Shown here piece by piece: positions 1 to 12,670 of a stretch of DNA of 64,000 nucleotides. This DNA is from Auanema rhodensis (taxonomy: Eukaryota; Nematoda; Chromadorea; Rhabditida; Rhabditidae). Below the pieces are notes generated by a model that saw only the letters and a list, made by a program, of their open reading frames with translations, searched no databases and had not been told where the DNA came from. The stretch is from positions 14,089,638 to 14,153,637 of the forward strand of contig OZ059900.1 in NCBI GenBank assembly GCA_964057225.1, in the 5' to 3' direction. Each line of letters starts with the position of its first letter. Positions within the stretch are counted from its first letter, which is position 1. The position numbers were made by a program, and so were the translations under genes.

Positions 1-375
1 GAATTAAATAAAAATTTTGTACATTTATTTGAATCTGTGAGAAATATTCTTATACAAATGCGCTATTGATTTATTGAGCATGTCTCAAGGGAGTGACGAC
101 AATGACAATTAGGGACGCAAGAAAGCATTATTGATTTTTCGCAAGATAGATTCTGTTGTTGACATCGTTTGCCACTTAACTGTATCTTATTTACTCATAT
201 CTATTCAAGTATAATCTAATGTAAATTGTTCAAATGTTGCCCAGAATACCCTGTCAAATTTGATAACAAAATCGTTAACTTTTCTGCATAATTAAGCTCT
301 TCAAATTTAACCTTCCTATATTTTGGTAAACAAATGAAAAATAACATTTTTAAATATTATCTATATTTACAGAAC
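1..375. other. AT-rich non-coding stretch upstream of the Clc-like gene
   Basis: I see no convincing coding exon. A pyrimidine-rich run ending in TTTACAG at 366-372 sits three bases before the first ATG of the next gene. It looks like an acceptor for a spliced leader or for a 5'UTR intron. Confidence 0.5.
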
Positions 376-1265
376 ATGGCCATTAAAAAACTAGAATGCT
401 CAATGCAAGTGGCAATTTTTTGCTTGTATCTGATATCATGCTTCACACTTATTTTTTCTATCAAAAATAATTCTTGGCTAGATATTCAAACAAATGATAA
501 AACATATCAAGTAAGTGATAAAATGAACAAAAAATTTATTTTTTGAATAGAAATTCAAGAGTTGTTAGAAATATACTTATTAACAATAAAAACGATACAA
601 ATTAAAATCTTTTAAATATTAAACTTAAGGTAGGACTGAACGACAATTGTGAGCTTTTACCTAAATCAATTCGTTGTGTATCATGGTCGGATAGCCAAGA
701 TAAAATTATAAATTTTCCCATTGATGAACATCCACCAATTTGTGAGTTTAACTTACAAGTAATTTAATCTAATTTCATTTGAAAACAGTTTTGAAATGCG
801 CCAATGTTTTGAAATGGGTTCTCTTGATTGTGATAACTCTTTGCATTGCTTGTTGCATTTCATTTTTCTGCTGCTCCAAGAAAGCTGTCGATGAAGTGAT
901 ACCCAAACCATTTATCGCCGCCTATCTTATGATCGGATGTAAGAAATAAAAACTATTTTCATATCTAACCCATTACTTTCAGTATGTGCTTATATTCTGG
1001 TGCTTCTTTTGATTTGTGTTTGCAGAGCGTTTTCTTCTATAGTATTTCATTGGAATACAACTAGCTCACACCAGGTAAGGTCTTGTTATCATATATCATT
1101 CAATTACTGTTATATCATCAGGTTATGTTTGGCTCAGCGTATATACTATTTAGTTGTTCTGCAATAGCTTATGCGTTAGCTATTCTGTTATATTATTTGC
1201 TGCTGAAATACTCAGAGCCATATAACATGGTGAACACAAACCCTGAATCTCTACAAATGACTTAA
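376..1265 (+). CDS. Clc-like / claudin-superfamily four-TM membrane protein
   Basis: Five exons (376-510, 630-741, 789-938, 983-1074, 1122-1265) join in phase to a protein of 210 aa. Hydrophobic segments lie near residues 10-28, 88-110, 130-150 and 165-190, giving the four-TM topology of the claudin/PMP22/Clc-like superfamily. After TM1 there is an extracellular loop with W, GLNDNCELLP and a second Cys (RCVSW), resembling the W-GL-C-C loop of claudins. Such proteins act in cell junctions, or as channel-associated subunits in nematodes. The start at 376 was chosen over an in-frame ATG at 334 because a TTTACAG acceptor lies between them. Family assignment rests on topology and loop pattern, so the exact member is not fixed. 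Confidence 0.6.
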
Positions 1266-1515
1266 AATCCTGAAAAATATTGATATCAACATCTGGTGCA
1301 ATTTTCATTCCAAAATAAGTTCAATATTGTTCTGTTTCCTACGCAAAATAACTTAAATGTATAGAACTCAGGTATATGTGATGATGCTAGAATAATTCTT
1401 TCTTAATCTTTGTTTATATTGATTTAAATAGTTAATAATATGTCAGATAAAGAGTTTTTAAATCCTTTTCATCAATCTTTACTCATTAACACTAAGCGAT
1501 ATTCGTATCTTAAAT

Positions 1516-2065
1516 TTAAAGAGCCTTCTTATCTTCAACTACTTGTTCGGAAGCTTTCTTCTTAGTTTCGCTGGAAACAAAGTCAGATGGAACCTGAAAA
1601 AAATTTTTTTACACATATTAATATATAAAATTAACCAACCAAATAACCAAAGATATAACGACGTCCAATCATTTCGCCGACAAAGAACCAGAAAATAACT
1701 TCAAAGGCAACGGCAGTGTAAACCAAGGATTCCTAAAAAGTGATCAAAATTAGAGAAAACAAATAAAAAAACAATTGTAACAGGTGAGTAAAAAACTTAC
1801 TCTGACTGTCAGAGCTTTGTATTGCTTGTTTGTGATGTATTGAACAACTTTAGTCCATTCGGCCTTGATCACTGGCCAGTCAGCCGATTTTGGAGGAGCA
1901 AGCTCATGCTTGGCAACAGCCTTAATTTGAAAAGTTTTTGAATAACTTTATGTATAGAACCTTAATGATAGCCCAGCGACGTGGGAATTGGGCTGCTTGA
2001 TGACGGTAGATGGCTCCCCACAGGTTAGCCTGCTTTTCGATGAAGTTCATTTTACGAGTAGCCAT
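1516..2065 (-). CDS. asg-2: Mitochondrial ATP synthase subunit g
   Basis: Four exons (2065-1961, 1920-1801, 1732-1640, 1593-1516) encode 131 aa. The N-terminus has the typical nematode subunit g sequence, with MATRKMNFIEKQANLWGAIY near the start and FPRRW. One hydrophobic C-terminal helix follows (residues about 76-100, AVAFEVIFWFFVGEMIGRR) with the G-rich face (GEMIGRRYIFG) that subunit g uses in the membrane part of complex V. The protein helps ATP synthase dimerise in the inner mitochondrial membrane. The C-terminus is a short charged tail. A TTTTAAG acceptor lies just before the start codon, which fits trans-splicing. C. elegans has two paralogues, asg-1 and asg-2; which one this matches cannot be settled here. 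Confidence 0.9.
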
Positions 2066-3511
2066 TTTACCTTAAAAAGATTTTTTTAAAAAATGCTTCA
2101 AAATATTTCAGTAATAATTAATAATTTTTATATTATGTTAACATTTTGCACATTCGAATAAATCATTATAGTTTTGTATTAAATAAAAATATGTAAAGTA
2201 GATTTGTGAGGTGAAATGTATATTAAAGGACTGGAATGTGCGCCGCCTGTTTTGATATTATCGTTTCGGGACCAATAGTCTAAAGATTGAATATTGACAC
2301 TTGGTCGCAGGAACCGTAAAAATCAAAATCGTTGGAGAAATTAACAGTTTTTTAAAAGATGTAATAGAATATTGAAATATGCACAATTTTCAATCAAAAC
2401 AACGATAAGCAATCAAAATTAAAAAAAACTCTGTGCAAAAAATTGATCAAATGTCAAGTATTTTGATGATAATTTATAAAAGTACTAAAGCAAATGTTCG
2501 TACGACAGAAATATTTGACTCAAATCAAGTATTGCTGAAAAGAAAGTTAATTTCCCAGTTAGTATCAGTCTGTATTCTATATCTACATATAAATCATATA
2601 AATAAAAAAACAAACTAGGCAAAATAGATAAAGTTGGTAAACAAAGATTAGAGATGGAAAAAAACAGTTGAGTCAAAAATGATTGAATATAGTTACTAGT
2701 TCACAAAACAATTATTTCTATGAAATTCTAGATCAGCCGAAAACATGTTGCCATACGGAAAGAGGAGCTGTTTTTGAAGCATGCATTTGGGTGAGAAGTA
2801 GTAAATATTAGGAGTGGAGAAAAGACAGATGGGTGGTTCGACACCGTTTAGTTCTTTTAGAGCAAAGATAGATTTTCTCATTTGATTCATTTAATATTTC
2901 AGTTAAGCTATTATAATAGCTATTATATTGAATGAAGAAATAAGTAATATGAACGAATATAAAGAAATATTATTTAAACAAAAGTAAACTACTATCCCTA
3001 AGCACTTGTACTTTGAATCCCTACCATTTCATTTATTTGGAACAAACATCATCTTTTTTCTCAAGTAACTCTCTCAGATCTTTTAAAAGTATTTGTATTA
3101 CATGTGTTTCTTTGTGTTTTGAATCAGCACAACAGTGTCAGTATATCAAGAACTGCTTTTTTCCGATAAAATAAAAATTGGTCAACACTAATAAAGTCTT
3201 TTTATTTGTTGTTATTAATAAACATATTTTTCAATGATTTATTGCATGACTTTTCCTAAATATATAGTAGCTTCTCTAAGAAAATCTCGATTCCTTGCGG
3301 CAAGCCAAGGAAAACTAAAAAAATAAATTTTCATTCTGATTTTACGAAAATTAGCGAAAAAATTAGTACATTATATTTCATAGGTTAATGGTTAGATTTA
3401 ATTGATTACGGTTGATTAACATATTTGGATTAATTGGAATGTCGCAACTATACATGGGGAACAGCTATTGGAATGTCGCGTCGGATTCGGAACTAATTTC
3501 TATCTGACAGT
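2066..3511. other. Intergenic region with a CCAAT-containing motif near 2258-2276
   Basis: The only ORFs are short and low-complexity, and I do not believe them. The part nearest the subunit g gene should hold its promoter. A GC-richer patch at 2238-2276 contains TTATCGTTTCGGGACCAAT, nearly identical to a motif upstream of the V-ATPase B gene (5722-5740). The rest is AT-rich sequence and the presumed 3' region of the V-ATPase gene. Confidence 0.55.
2258..2276 (-). promoter_or_regulatory. Candidate promoter motif (ATTGGTCCYGAARCGATA), asg copy
   Basis: Read on the gene's strand, the element is ATTGGTCCCGAAACGATAA, about 195-210 bp upstream of the subunit g start codon. The copy at 5722-5740 reads ATTGGTCCTGAAGCGATAT. 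They differ at two internal positions plus the last bases, and have the same orientation relative to their genes. Each contains an inverted CCAAT box and sits beside a GC-rich patch. A regulatory role is inferred from this sharing only. Confidence 0.4.
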
Positions 3512-5446
<1,935 letters not shown>

Positions 5447-5721
5447 ATCTGAGAAGAAAAAATTAATTTGGATAACTAGCTTAAATACGACCAAGCAAAA
5501 TATCCAAAAGCTTTACGACAATTTAAAATCAAACAGCACAAAAGTGAAAACTATGCACAACAACACTTATTATGTTTATGAATAAATATGCAAAATATTT
5601 AACTGTAACTCAGAAAACCACAAGACCGAATATGTGTAGCTCAACTAAGTGAGGAATGAAATGTAGACACACTGTTGATTGAGAATTGGTCTTTCATCTT
5701 GAGGGCGGTTGTGGCGGTCAA

Positions 5722-5740
5722 ATATCGCTTCAGGACCAAT
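5722..5740 (-). promoter_or_regulatory. Candidate promoter motif (ATTGGTCCYGAARCGATA), vha-12 copy
   Basis: On the gene's strand this is ATTGGTCCTGAAGCGATAT, about 275-295 bp upstream of the V-ATPase B start. It matches the element upstream of ATP synthase subunit g in sequence and orientation, and adjoins a GC-rich patch. The function is inferred. Confidence 0.4.
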
Positions 5741-6011
5741 TACATGATTCGCAGTGGCGCGCGCTTCAAATATAATATTAAAATAAGCAGATATAAAGGA
5801 AGATGCAAATTGATCTGCTGCACTATATAGATCAGAGATCAAAAGTTTAATTTTCATAATAATACATCAAGAAAATGTATTGTTGGAAGGATTAGAAAAG
5901 CTGTACAGGAAATAATCAAAGCACAACTTGCTTTTAACGAAATAAATTGATTTTTTATCACCCTAAGTTTCCAGTGATAGAAGTTCGTTGAATTTTCAGT
6001 ATTAATTATTA

Positions 6012-6120
6012 TTTCGAATTGGATTTTATAAAAATTTATTAAGAATTTAAATTTTAAATAAATATCGGAATTTAGATTTCAAATAAAAAATATTCCGAAT
6101 TGGATTTTGAATAAAAAATT
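6012..6120 (+). repeat. Short degenerate AT-rich direct repeat
   Basis: Two copies of CGAATTGGATTTT (near 6015 and 6094), with a weaker related copy between them (near 6065), are each followed by A/T runs. They look like decayed simple tandem repeats in an intergenic region. No mobile-element features are visible. Confidence 0.4.
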
Positions 6121-6494
6121 ATAATTGAAAAATTCAATTCCATTGAAATTTGAAAAACATTGATAGTACAAGAAAAACAAATTTTTAGTGTTATCATGTT
6201 TATTAGTTTCATATAAGTTTGTTGTGTTAACAATTTCTTTAATAATAGTAAATGAACTATTGATTTTAATGAGTGTTTCAGTTTATTGCTCAATGTCCAA
6301 GAACACATGGTTGTAATAATTCTCGTTGCTTATCCCAGCTGGCTGGCAGAAGCTCTTGCACATTTTAACTCGACAAGTATGCTTTTTAATCCATAGTCTA
6401 TATTGAATTTAAAAAACGTTTTAGACCTCCTTCTATATAACAAATAAGAGTGTTAAATTGTATTTTTGAATTTAATGTTAATTTACCTACAATA

Positions 6495-7875
6495 ATGCCT
6501 GCATATATTACGATGTATATAATTTACATAACATTATTCATATATGTATCGGTATATGCAAATGCTGCGGCTTGGCCAAATCGTGATGCAGATCAAGGTC
6601 AGTTGATCTCTTGATTGAGATAGCGAAATACTTATTCTAATGTGCGGTATGCTGTTGAAAATGATTTATTCAGAGACCACAGCGTTAGAGAGATCGTTCA
6701 ACCGTGCAAATATTTTTATCAAATTGCGGACGGCAAATGGACGAATGATCCTGTTGGTATGTCAGAAACATATAAGTTGCCAGAAACTGAGGCAAACCGT
6801 GAGTATTAAGTATGAATTGATTTGTTTAAGTTGATTACCTAGGTGCCACAATTGATTAAAGAATTTAACACGATAAACAATTATTCAAATTCCGAAGTGA
6901 TTCATTACTATTACTATTATACTCTGGGAAAAGTAATATTTTAAAGTTGCATCTTATTTATTATAATAAATATATTTATTTCAGGAATTCGACTTGTTTA
7001 ACGATGCTAATAAATGGCAATTACCTACTTTGGTATATGTTTTAGCTTTGAAACCTTACTATTTCAAAGGAGATATAAACAATCAAGTTAGTAGTTCTTC
7101 TTTTTGTATTTTTCCATTTATTAACATATGATCTTTCAGACAAGTGTTACTAGATGGATACAGAAGATGGATGAATACAAATTAATAGAACCGACTACTT
7201 TAAGTCAAGCTAATAATTTATTGGAAACGGATGATGTGGACCAAAATTGTACAAAGAAATATATTCTGTTTTTACATGATGAAAAGAAATGTCCATCGGA
7301 TCAATGGCCAATAATTGCAAGGTTTTCATGAAAATTCAATTACTTTTAATAAGTAAAACTTGGTATTTAGGGTAGCATACAAGGAACATGGAATAACAGC
7401 TGTTAGGCTGAAATCACCTGTTCCACCGGATATCATGGTAGCTCTGTTCAAGCGAATGCCGGAATTGGATATAAATAGTTGCCAAAACTTATTCCTGATT
7501 AACCAAGAGAGTTATTCGGTTTCTCTCACTGATCACGTCACAGAAGAGGTAACATGTTAAAACTTACAATGAAATCTGTTAATTGCAATGTGTTTATTGA
7601 TATTATTCAACATTCTTTTTAAGATATCCTTTGTGATTAATGAACTCTCAGCTTCAAACAATCAAACATGCCCTGTTCTGCTTGACTCTTTTTGGTATCC
7701 CATTTTGCCACCATTGTCAGAACTGCAAATACAATACTTTTCGGAAGAGCATGTTTTAGTAGAATTAGAACATAGAATTCAATACGTTCTCATTGGTGTT
7801 GCTGGTGGTTGTGCAGTTTGTACTTTGGCTTTTAGCATTTTTTGGGGATTGAATGGTGGTGCTTTTGCGAAATAG
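6495..7875 (+). CDS. Unrecognised secreted-side single-pass membrane protein
   Basis: I do not recognise this family. The 5' end encodes a hydrophobic stretch (MPAYITMYIIYITLFIYVS) that suits a signal peptide. A luminal or extracellular region with scattered Cys follows (VQPCKYFYQIADGKW; NCTKKYILFLHDEKKC; NSCQNLFL; QTCPVLLD). One C-terminal TM helix (QYVLIGVAGGCAVCTLAFSIFW) precedes a short tail ending GGAFAK. Clear exons are about 6624-6790, a short one ending near 6931, 6985-7086, 7140-7322, 7371-7548 and 7622-7875. The exon 1/2 junction is unresolved: the reading continuing to GAT CAA G (6597) is out of phase with exon 2, whereas a donor after 6551 (TCG then GTATAT) keeps phase. The product is probably a type I membrane protein of about 280-300 aa. 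Confidence 0.5.
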
Positions 7876-8530
7876 TAATCGTTTCAGTTTTCTTTATGTG
7901 AAATGTGTTTTTTTCAATTATATTGCTCTGTTACTAATAATAATATTTATCTTGGTTTAAATTAAGTTCTTCTAGTTATCAACAATCAACAAATAAGTTA
8001 ACTAACTGAAAGATATTCATGAAACGGAAGGAGAATTTGAAATATTTCAAAAAATAAAAAAAACCTTTTTTTTTAAAATGAGAAATCGAACAATGAATGA
8101 AATGCAATTAAAATGAAAGAGATAGAATTGTAAAATTACGCACAAATGAGTAGATTAAAACAGTTCAACGTAAGTGAGGTACAAACAGGTTCTTGTCATA
8201 AATAAAATCTATAACAATAGGAATATTAAAAGAAAGACATGTATATTTATAGTTGTTGAGAAGATTTATATTTTATATTAAATAATGGAATTTTCTTTTT
8301 AATTTATCGATGGTAAATACCTTATTCAATAAAATCTTCTTAGACCTAAGATCGACGCTTTTTGGAGAACGGTAAGCCAAACGGAAACGGAAGCTATTGG
8401 GATTTTTTTTAAAATTAATCCAACTAAACTCAATGAAAGATATAATTAAGTTTGTTTTCATATATCGATTAATTTTGAATATTAATACAATTAATCAACT
8501 TCATGATAAGTATGTATATTCACGGCATAC
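7876..8530. other. Convergent 3' intergenic region
   Basis: It lies between the stop codons of the unknown membrane protein (+) and prominin (-). AT-rich, with A/T homopolymer runs and AATAAA-like signals (for example near 8053 and 8200). No coding sequence is supported. Confidence 0.5.
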
Positions 8531-11500
8531 TCATGGTTTCAAGGCTGGAGCATATGTATCCGTACTAAATTCATAACTGTCGTCAACTGCTCTGAAACAA
8601 ATGCTATAAGTAAAAACGATTATAATTAATATCTGCGTTACTGTTTTGAAAAATGATTTTTCTGAGGAACTGAAGTGGTTTTGAGAGCCATATGTATTAA
8701 AGGTACAACAAATATTGTTGTTAGAAGTAAAGTTAATCCAAAAGCAATCTATAAAAGAATTTTTTTGAAAAGTCACATGAATCAAGCTAACCAATGGATC
8801 GACAATGTTTGAGCAAAATCCATGAACCGGTAACTTCAGAATATCAGTAATAGTACGACATGGTATAAGCTCCGATTTCACCTGAATTCTTGTTTTATAT
8901 TCATTTTTTTAAAATCAAAATACCTTATTTTGTAATTGAGTAATGTATTGATCGATACCATTTCTGAGACTTATCATTTCCGCTTTTGTTTCTCTGCGAA
9001 TTTCCGTTTTCACATCGCTCAAAACTATTTTTTTTCCTCTGTTCAAATTACCCAATGAGTTTTGTATTGCATTACGAATCGCGCTGACTCTGAAAAACAT
9101 TATCAATTAATGTTGTCATTTTAAAAGTTATATTAACCTGTTTTCATGAGATATTGAGCTTAGCCGAACTGTATCGATTATTTTTCTCAAAGGAGCTGCT
9201 AAGTGAGCATTAAAATCGTTGATTAATTCAATCATCTTAAATATATATAAACTTATTAAGTATGTTAATATTATTGAAACCGATTTTATTTGATTAGGAA
9301 GTCTTATCACATTTTTCTTAGTTTCATCCGTAAATGCTTCTAACTTCTCAATAAAATTCAGCCTAGCATGTTCCTTTCTTAGCTAAAATTCACAGCAATG
9401 AAAACTATATTGATTTGTTTTTACCTTGATTTCAGTATCATTAGACTGTTTGTCAGGTTTCATTTTGCTTATTTCTTCCAATAAATCTATCATATTATCG
9501 GATATGAAAAAGCTTATAGGAGGAAAATTCAAATCAGGTAAATCTGACAGAGTCTGCGTTAATAAATCAGATAAAGTTCTGTATGCATCTTTTTCGAATT
9601 CCTAAAATTAGTTTCAATTTTACAACAAAAAAAGTATAATTCGCTTACTTTAATTTGATCTAGATGAAAATATTTATCGAGACCAAAAATAACAAACAAT
9701 GTTTCATTTTCTTGACAGGATCTGAGAATTTGGGAGGGTGTTCGACTGCTTATCAAATTATAAACATTAGGCTTGATTTGTCCTTGCACATGAAGTTCAT
9801 CAATATACCGCTCAATAAGCTGTAAGAGCATAACAATTCTATTTGTTTTGATAAATTAAACAAACTGAAACAAAATCAGGTCGGAGTATTGGATCGCGAA
9901 TGGGATCACATATCATGTACGATGTGTTTCCTGCTGTGACTAACAATACAGATGCCAGCCATCCTGTCATTATTAAGATAAATATCTTCAACCCAAGTCC
10001 ACTAGAACGATATTATGTTGAATTGTATATATTTGTATAACTATATGTACAATTTGAGAAACTTCTTTCCGGTTATTGTATTGCATCCCGTTGTATTGTA
10101 GATTTCAGAATTGCACACACATATCAAAGCTCCAAATAAGAAGAAAAATGAGCCAGCCACTAATAGTGCACAGAAAACAGTTAAGCTAATCCATCTGTAG
10201 TTATTGAATTAAAATAGTTAAATATAAGGAAACGCTACATAATGTTTGTGACCGAAGAACTCGCATCATCGTTGAAAATGATGTCCACATTCTTGTACAT
10301 AAAGTCTAGATTAACCTGGAAAATATATTGATAGTTTGAAAAAGTTTCAAGTTAACCAACACTTCTGGCCTGATTAGATATTGTTTCAAACATTACAAAT
10401 AGATCATCACCAATTTTTCTCATTGCATCAAAAAATTCTTCAAAATAAAGATATCTGGTAATTATCAAAAGTTTGACTTACGTGGACTCAAAATTTTACT
10501 ATCGATTTCGTTACTTAAAAAAGTTTCAAATTTACTTAGTTGCAAGGATGAATTGTTCCCTAACGTTTCAAGACCTAAGTCAGAAACTGATTGTACGTAT
10601 TGTGATAAAGCTGCCGGAAGAACATCCTTAAAGTAACTTTGGTATTCGTTAAACTATCATGCTTCGTACCTCTTTTTGAAGTTCAAATAATGGGTGATCT
10701 AGTGATTCTAAAAGATTTAATGCCTGTAAACATGCATCCTTGGATAATTCGGTTTCTTTTTGCAAACACTCATGAAGATCTTGAGAAACAGTTTTTCTGA
10801 GACGAGTAAAACCAATCTTAAATTAAAATTGATCTGTGCTTTAATGAAAATTATTTATACATGAGCCTTCTGAGACAATTCGTTTAAGCTGTCAATATCT
10901 CTAAAAGTCATTTGCATATCTTGCAGTAAGATCTTCGAATCTAAAACGTATATTCTTAACCTAAACAGTTAAATTCAAAATATAACCTTCACCAACTGTT
11001 TTGAGAACTTCAATTGCATCTAATCCTGTAAATTTTTTTAATTCTTTGATGATATTCTGTGAAGATGATGTAATTCTCTGTATTGTCGTTTGATTCATTT
11101 GTTGAAAGTCATCCAAGAGAATACTTTGTAATTTCTAGAAATAAAAAAGAAATTTGTATGAATTTCTTTCATTTAACCTTTTCATTTTGATTACGATATA
11201 GTAAAACATCATCCAGAGACTGACGAAGTTTTAAGCGCAATGTGGTATAGCCATATCGAGAGTATTGCGCAAGTAAAACGCATGTGGTAACCATCAATCT
11301 GTAATAAAGAACTTACTACTTTTCTACTAACCGTTTAACATACATATCAAAACAGATTAAGAATAAAAAGGAAACTGAAACGTTTTTTCTTTTTTTCTCA
11401 GGACTTCTTTTTCTTCTCATACAACATGCTGACCAGCAGCTTGATAATAATCTTAAAAATTTGTAAATTCATAAATGTTTCGAGAAAAAAAAATGAGATC

Positions 11501-12670
11501 TAACCTAAATATTATGTACAACAATGGTAGAATATAACTTATCGTTAGACACATTGCAAACAGTACAATCCATCCAATTTGCCATTGAAGCCACTAAATT
11601 TATGAAAATCGTAATTAATAAGATCGTATTTTTTATTAATTTTCTAATAATTTGAGTACTAATTCAGTTTTTTTGATTGAAACAGCATGTTCGAAAAAAT
11701 AAAAATTGTATTGCTTCTTTTCGATAAATTTTATTTTGCTCATATATAGGTCTTCAAAGACATAACAGTGTATTTGTTTGAGTTGTCACGGTAGATAAGT
11801 TACGGGTCACTAATATCAGACCCTTTAACTATAAGAAGCTATTTGATTTTGAAGAATATGAACAAGATTAGGTGTTCGAGTAATCTGGTTAAACTCATCA
11901 ACATAAAACTCTTTAAGTGATGTTGTACTGTTTACATTGTGCGGCGAAAGAACTAAAGAAGGTCTTGTATGTTCAGACTGACCGCCAATACAAGAGAACT
12001 TCACGAAAAAACAGTTAATGATGACTCTCTGTTCAGAAAAGAAAACAATCAAACATGTAAAAAGAAGCAATATGAGATAGAAAATGACTAAATACTACAT
12101 TTAACTTCTGTGTTGCTGCTTTGTTATCTCAACACGCACCGTTTTTCAATTCTTACAATAGTGTTGATAGATGTTTTGCTTTTAGTTATTTTGTTTTATG
12201 TAAATGTGGTGACGAATTTATCTTTTTCAAATATGAGGAGAAAAGAATTTCTATGTGAATTCAAATTTTTTTGCTACGAACGATAGAACTGTACATTTTT
12301 AAAAATTGATTATATGGATGAGGAGATATACGATAAATCACTAACTTCAGAATAATTATTTTGTAGAGATATAGTAACATCAGAAACATTTCCAAATAAT
12401 GCTGAAGTAGTTAATAATTCTGTAAATTAACATCTGTCAAAAAAATAAAGATTTTTTTTGATTACCTTGATGAGGAATGGGGTTCGAGATCCAGGCGATT
12501 AAAGTATGCAATGCATTTTTCAATTCTAAGAACAATTCAGCTGATTTTTCTTCATGCAACCAATTAATGGATTCATAAATGCTATTGTTTTCCTCAAGAG
12601 TTAAATGGGAACTGTTTATTAAATATGGAATTGATAAAGATATCAGAAAACAGATTGAGGAATACTTCAT
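8531..12670 (-). CDS. Prominin (CD133 family) pentaspan membrane glycoprotein
   Basis: A gene of about 4.1 kb with many short exons. It shows the prominin layout: a signal peptide (MKYSSICFLISLSIPYLI), a short N-terminal ectodomain with ALHTLIAWISNPIPHQ, and TM1 near 11594-11510 (WLQWQIGWIVLFAMCLTISY). A Cys-rich cytosolic loop (SSCWSACCMRRKR) and TM2 lead to a long helical extracellular loop. TM3/TM4 flank a small Cys loop (about 10200-9960, TM4 LGLKIFILIMTGWLASVLLV followed by MICDPIRDP). A second helical ectodomain ends in the family signature with C then GFCSNIVDPL (about 8860-8790), TM5 follows, and a short tail ends APALKP. Prominins organise plasma-membrane protrusions and bind cholesterol. 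The junction before TM1 (about 11825-11860) is uncertain: the in-frame reading ends in a stop, so an earlier donor (AAT CTT then GTTCAT) is likely. Confidence 0.85.

Larger units (their letters stand above)
5447..6494. other. Divergent intergenic region, V-ATPase B / unknown membrane protein
   Basis: It should contain the promoters of both flanking genes. A GC-rich patch (5700-5765) with GGCGG and GCGCGCGC and the shared CCAAT motif lies on the V-ATPase side. Around 6012-6120 there are degenerate AT-rich repeats containing GAATTGGATTTT. No credible coding exon was seen. Confidence 0.5.

Noticed and set aside
334-375. Upstream in-frame ATG for the Clc-like gene
   Set aside because: A TTTACAG acceptor lies between it and the second ATG, so the 14 extra residues would be intronic or outron sequence.
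2829-2850. GGTTCGACACC, a tRNA B-box-like word
   Set aside because: No A-box, acceptor stem or cloverleaf could be drawn around it.
2485-2890. Two minus-strand ORFs of about 63 codons in the subunit g / V-ATPase intergenic region
   Set aside because: No domain, no splice partners and low-complexity composition; they look like chance open frames.
6598-6623. 26-nt intron (GTCAGT...GATAG) in the unknown membrane protein
   Set aside because: It is out of phase with the following exon and shorter than any other supported intron.
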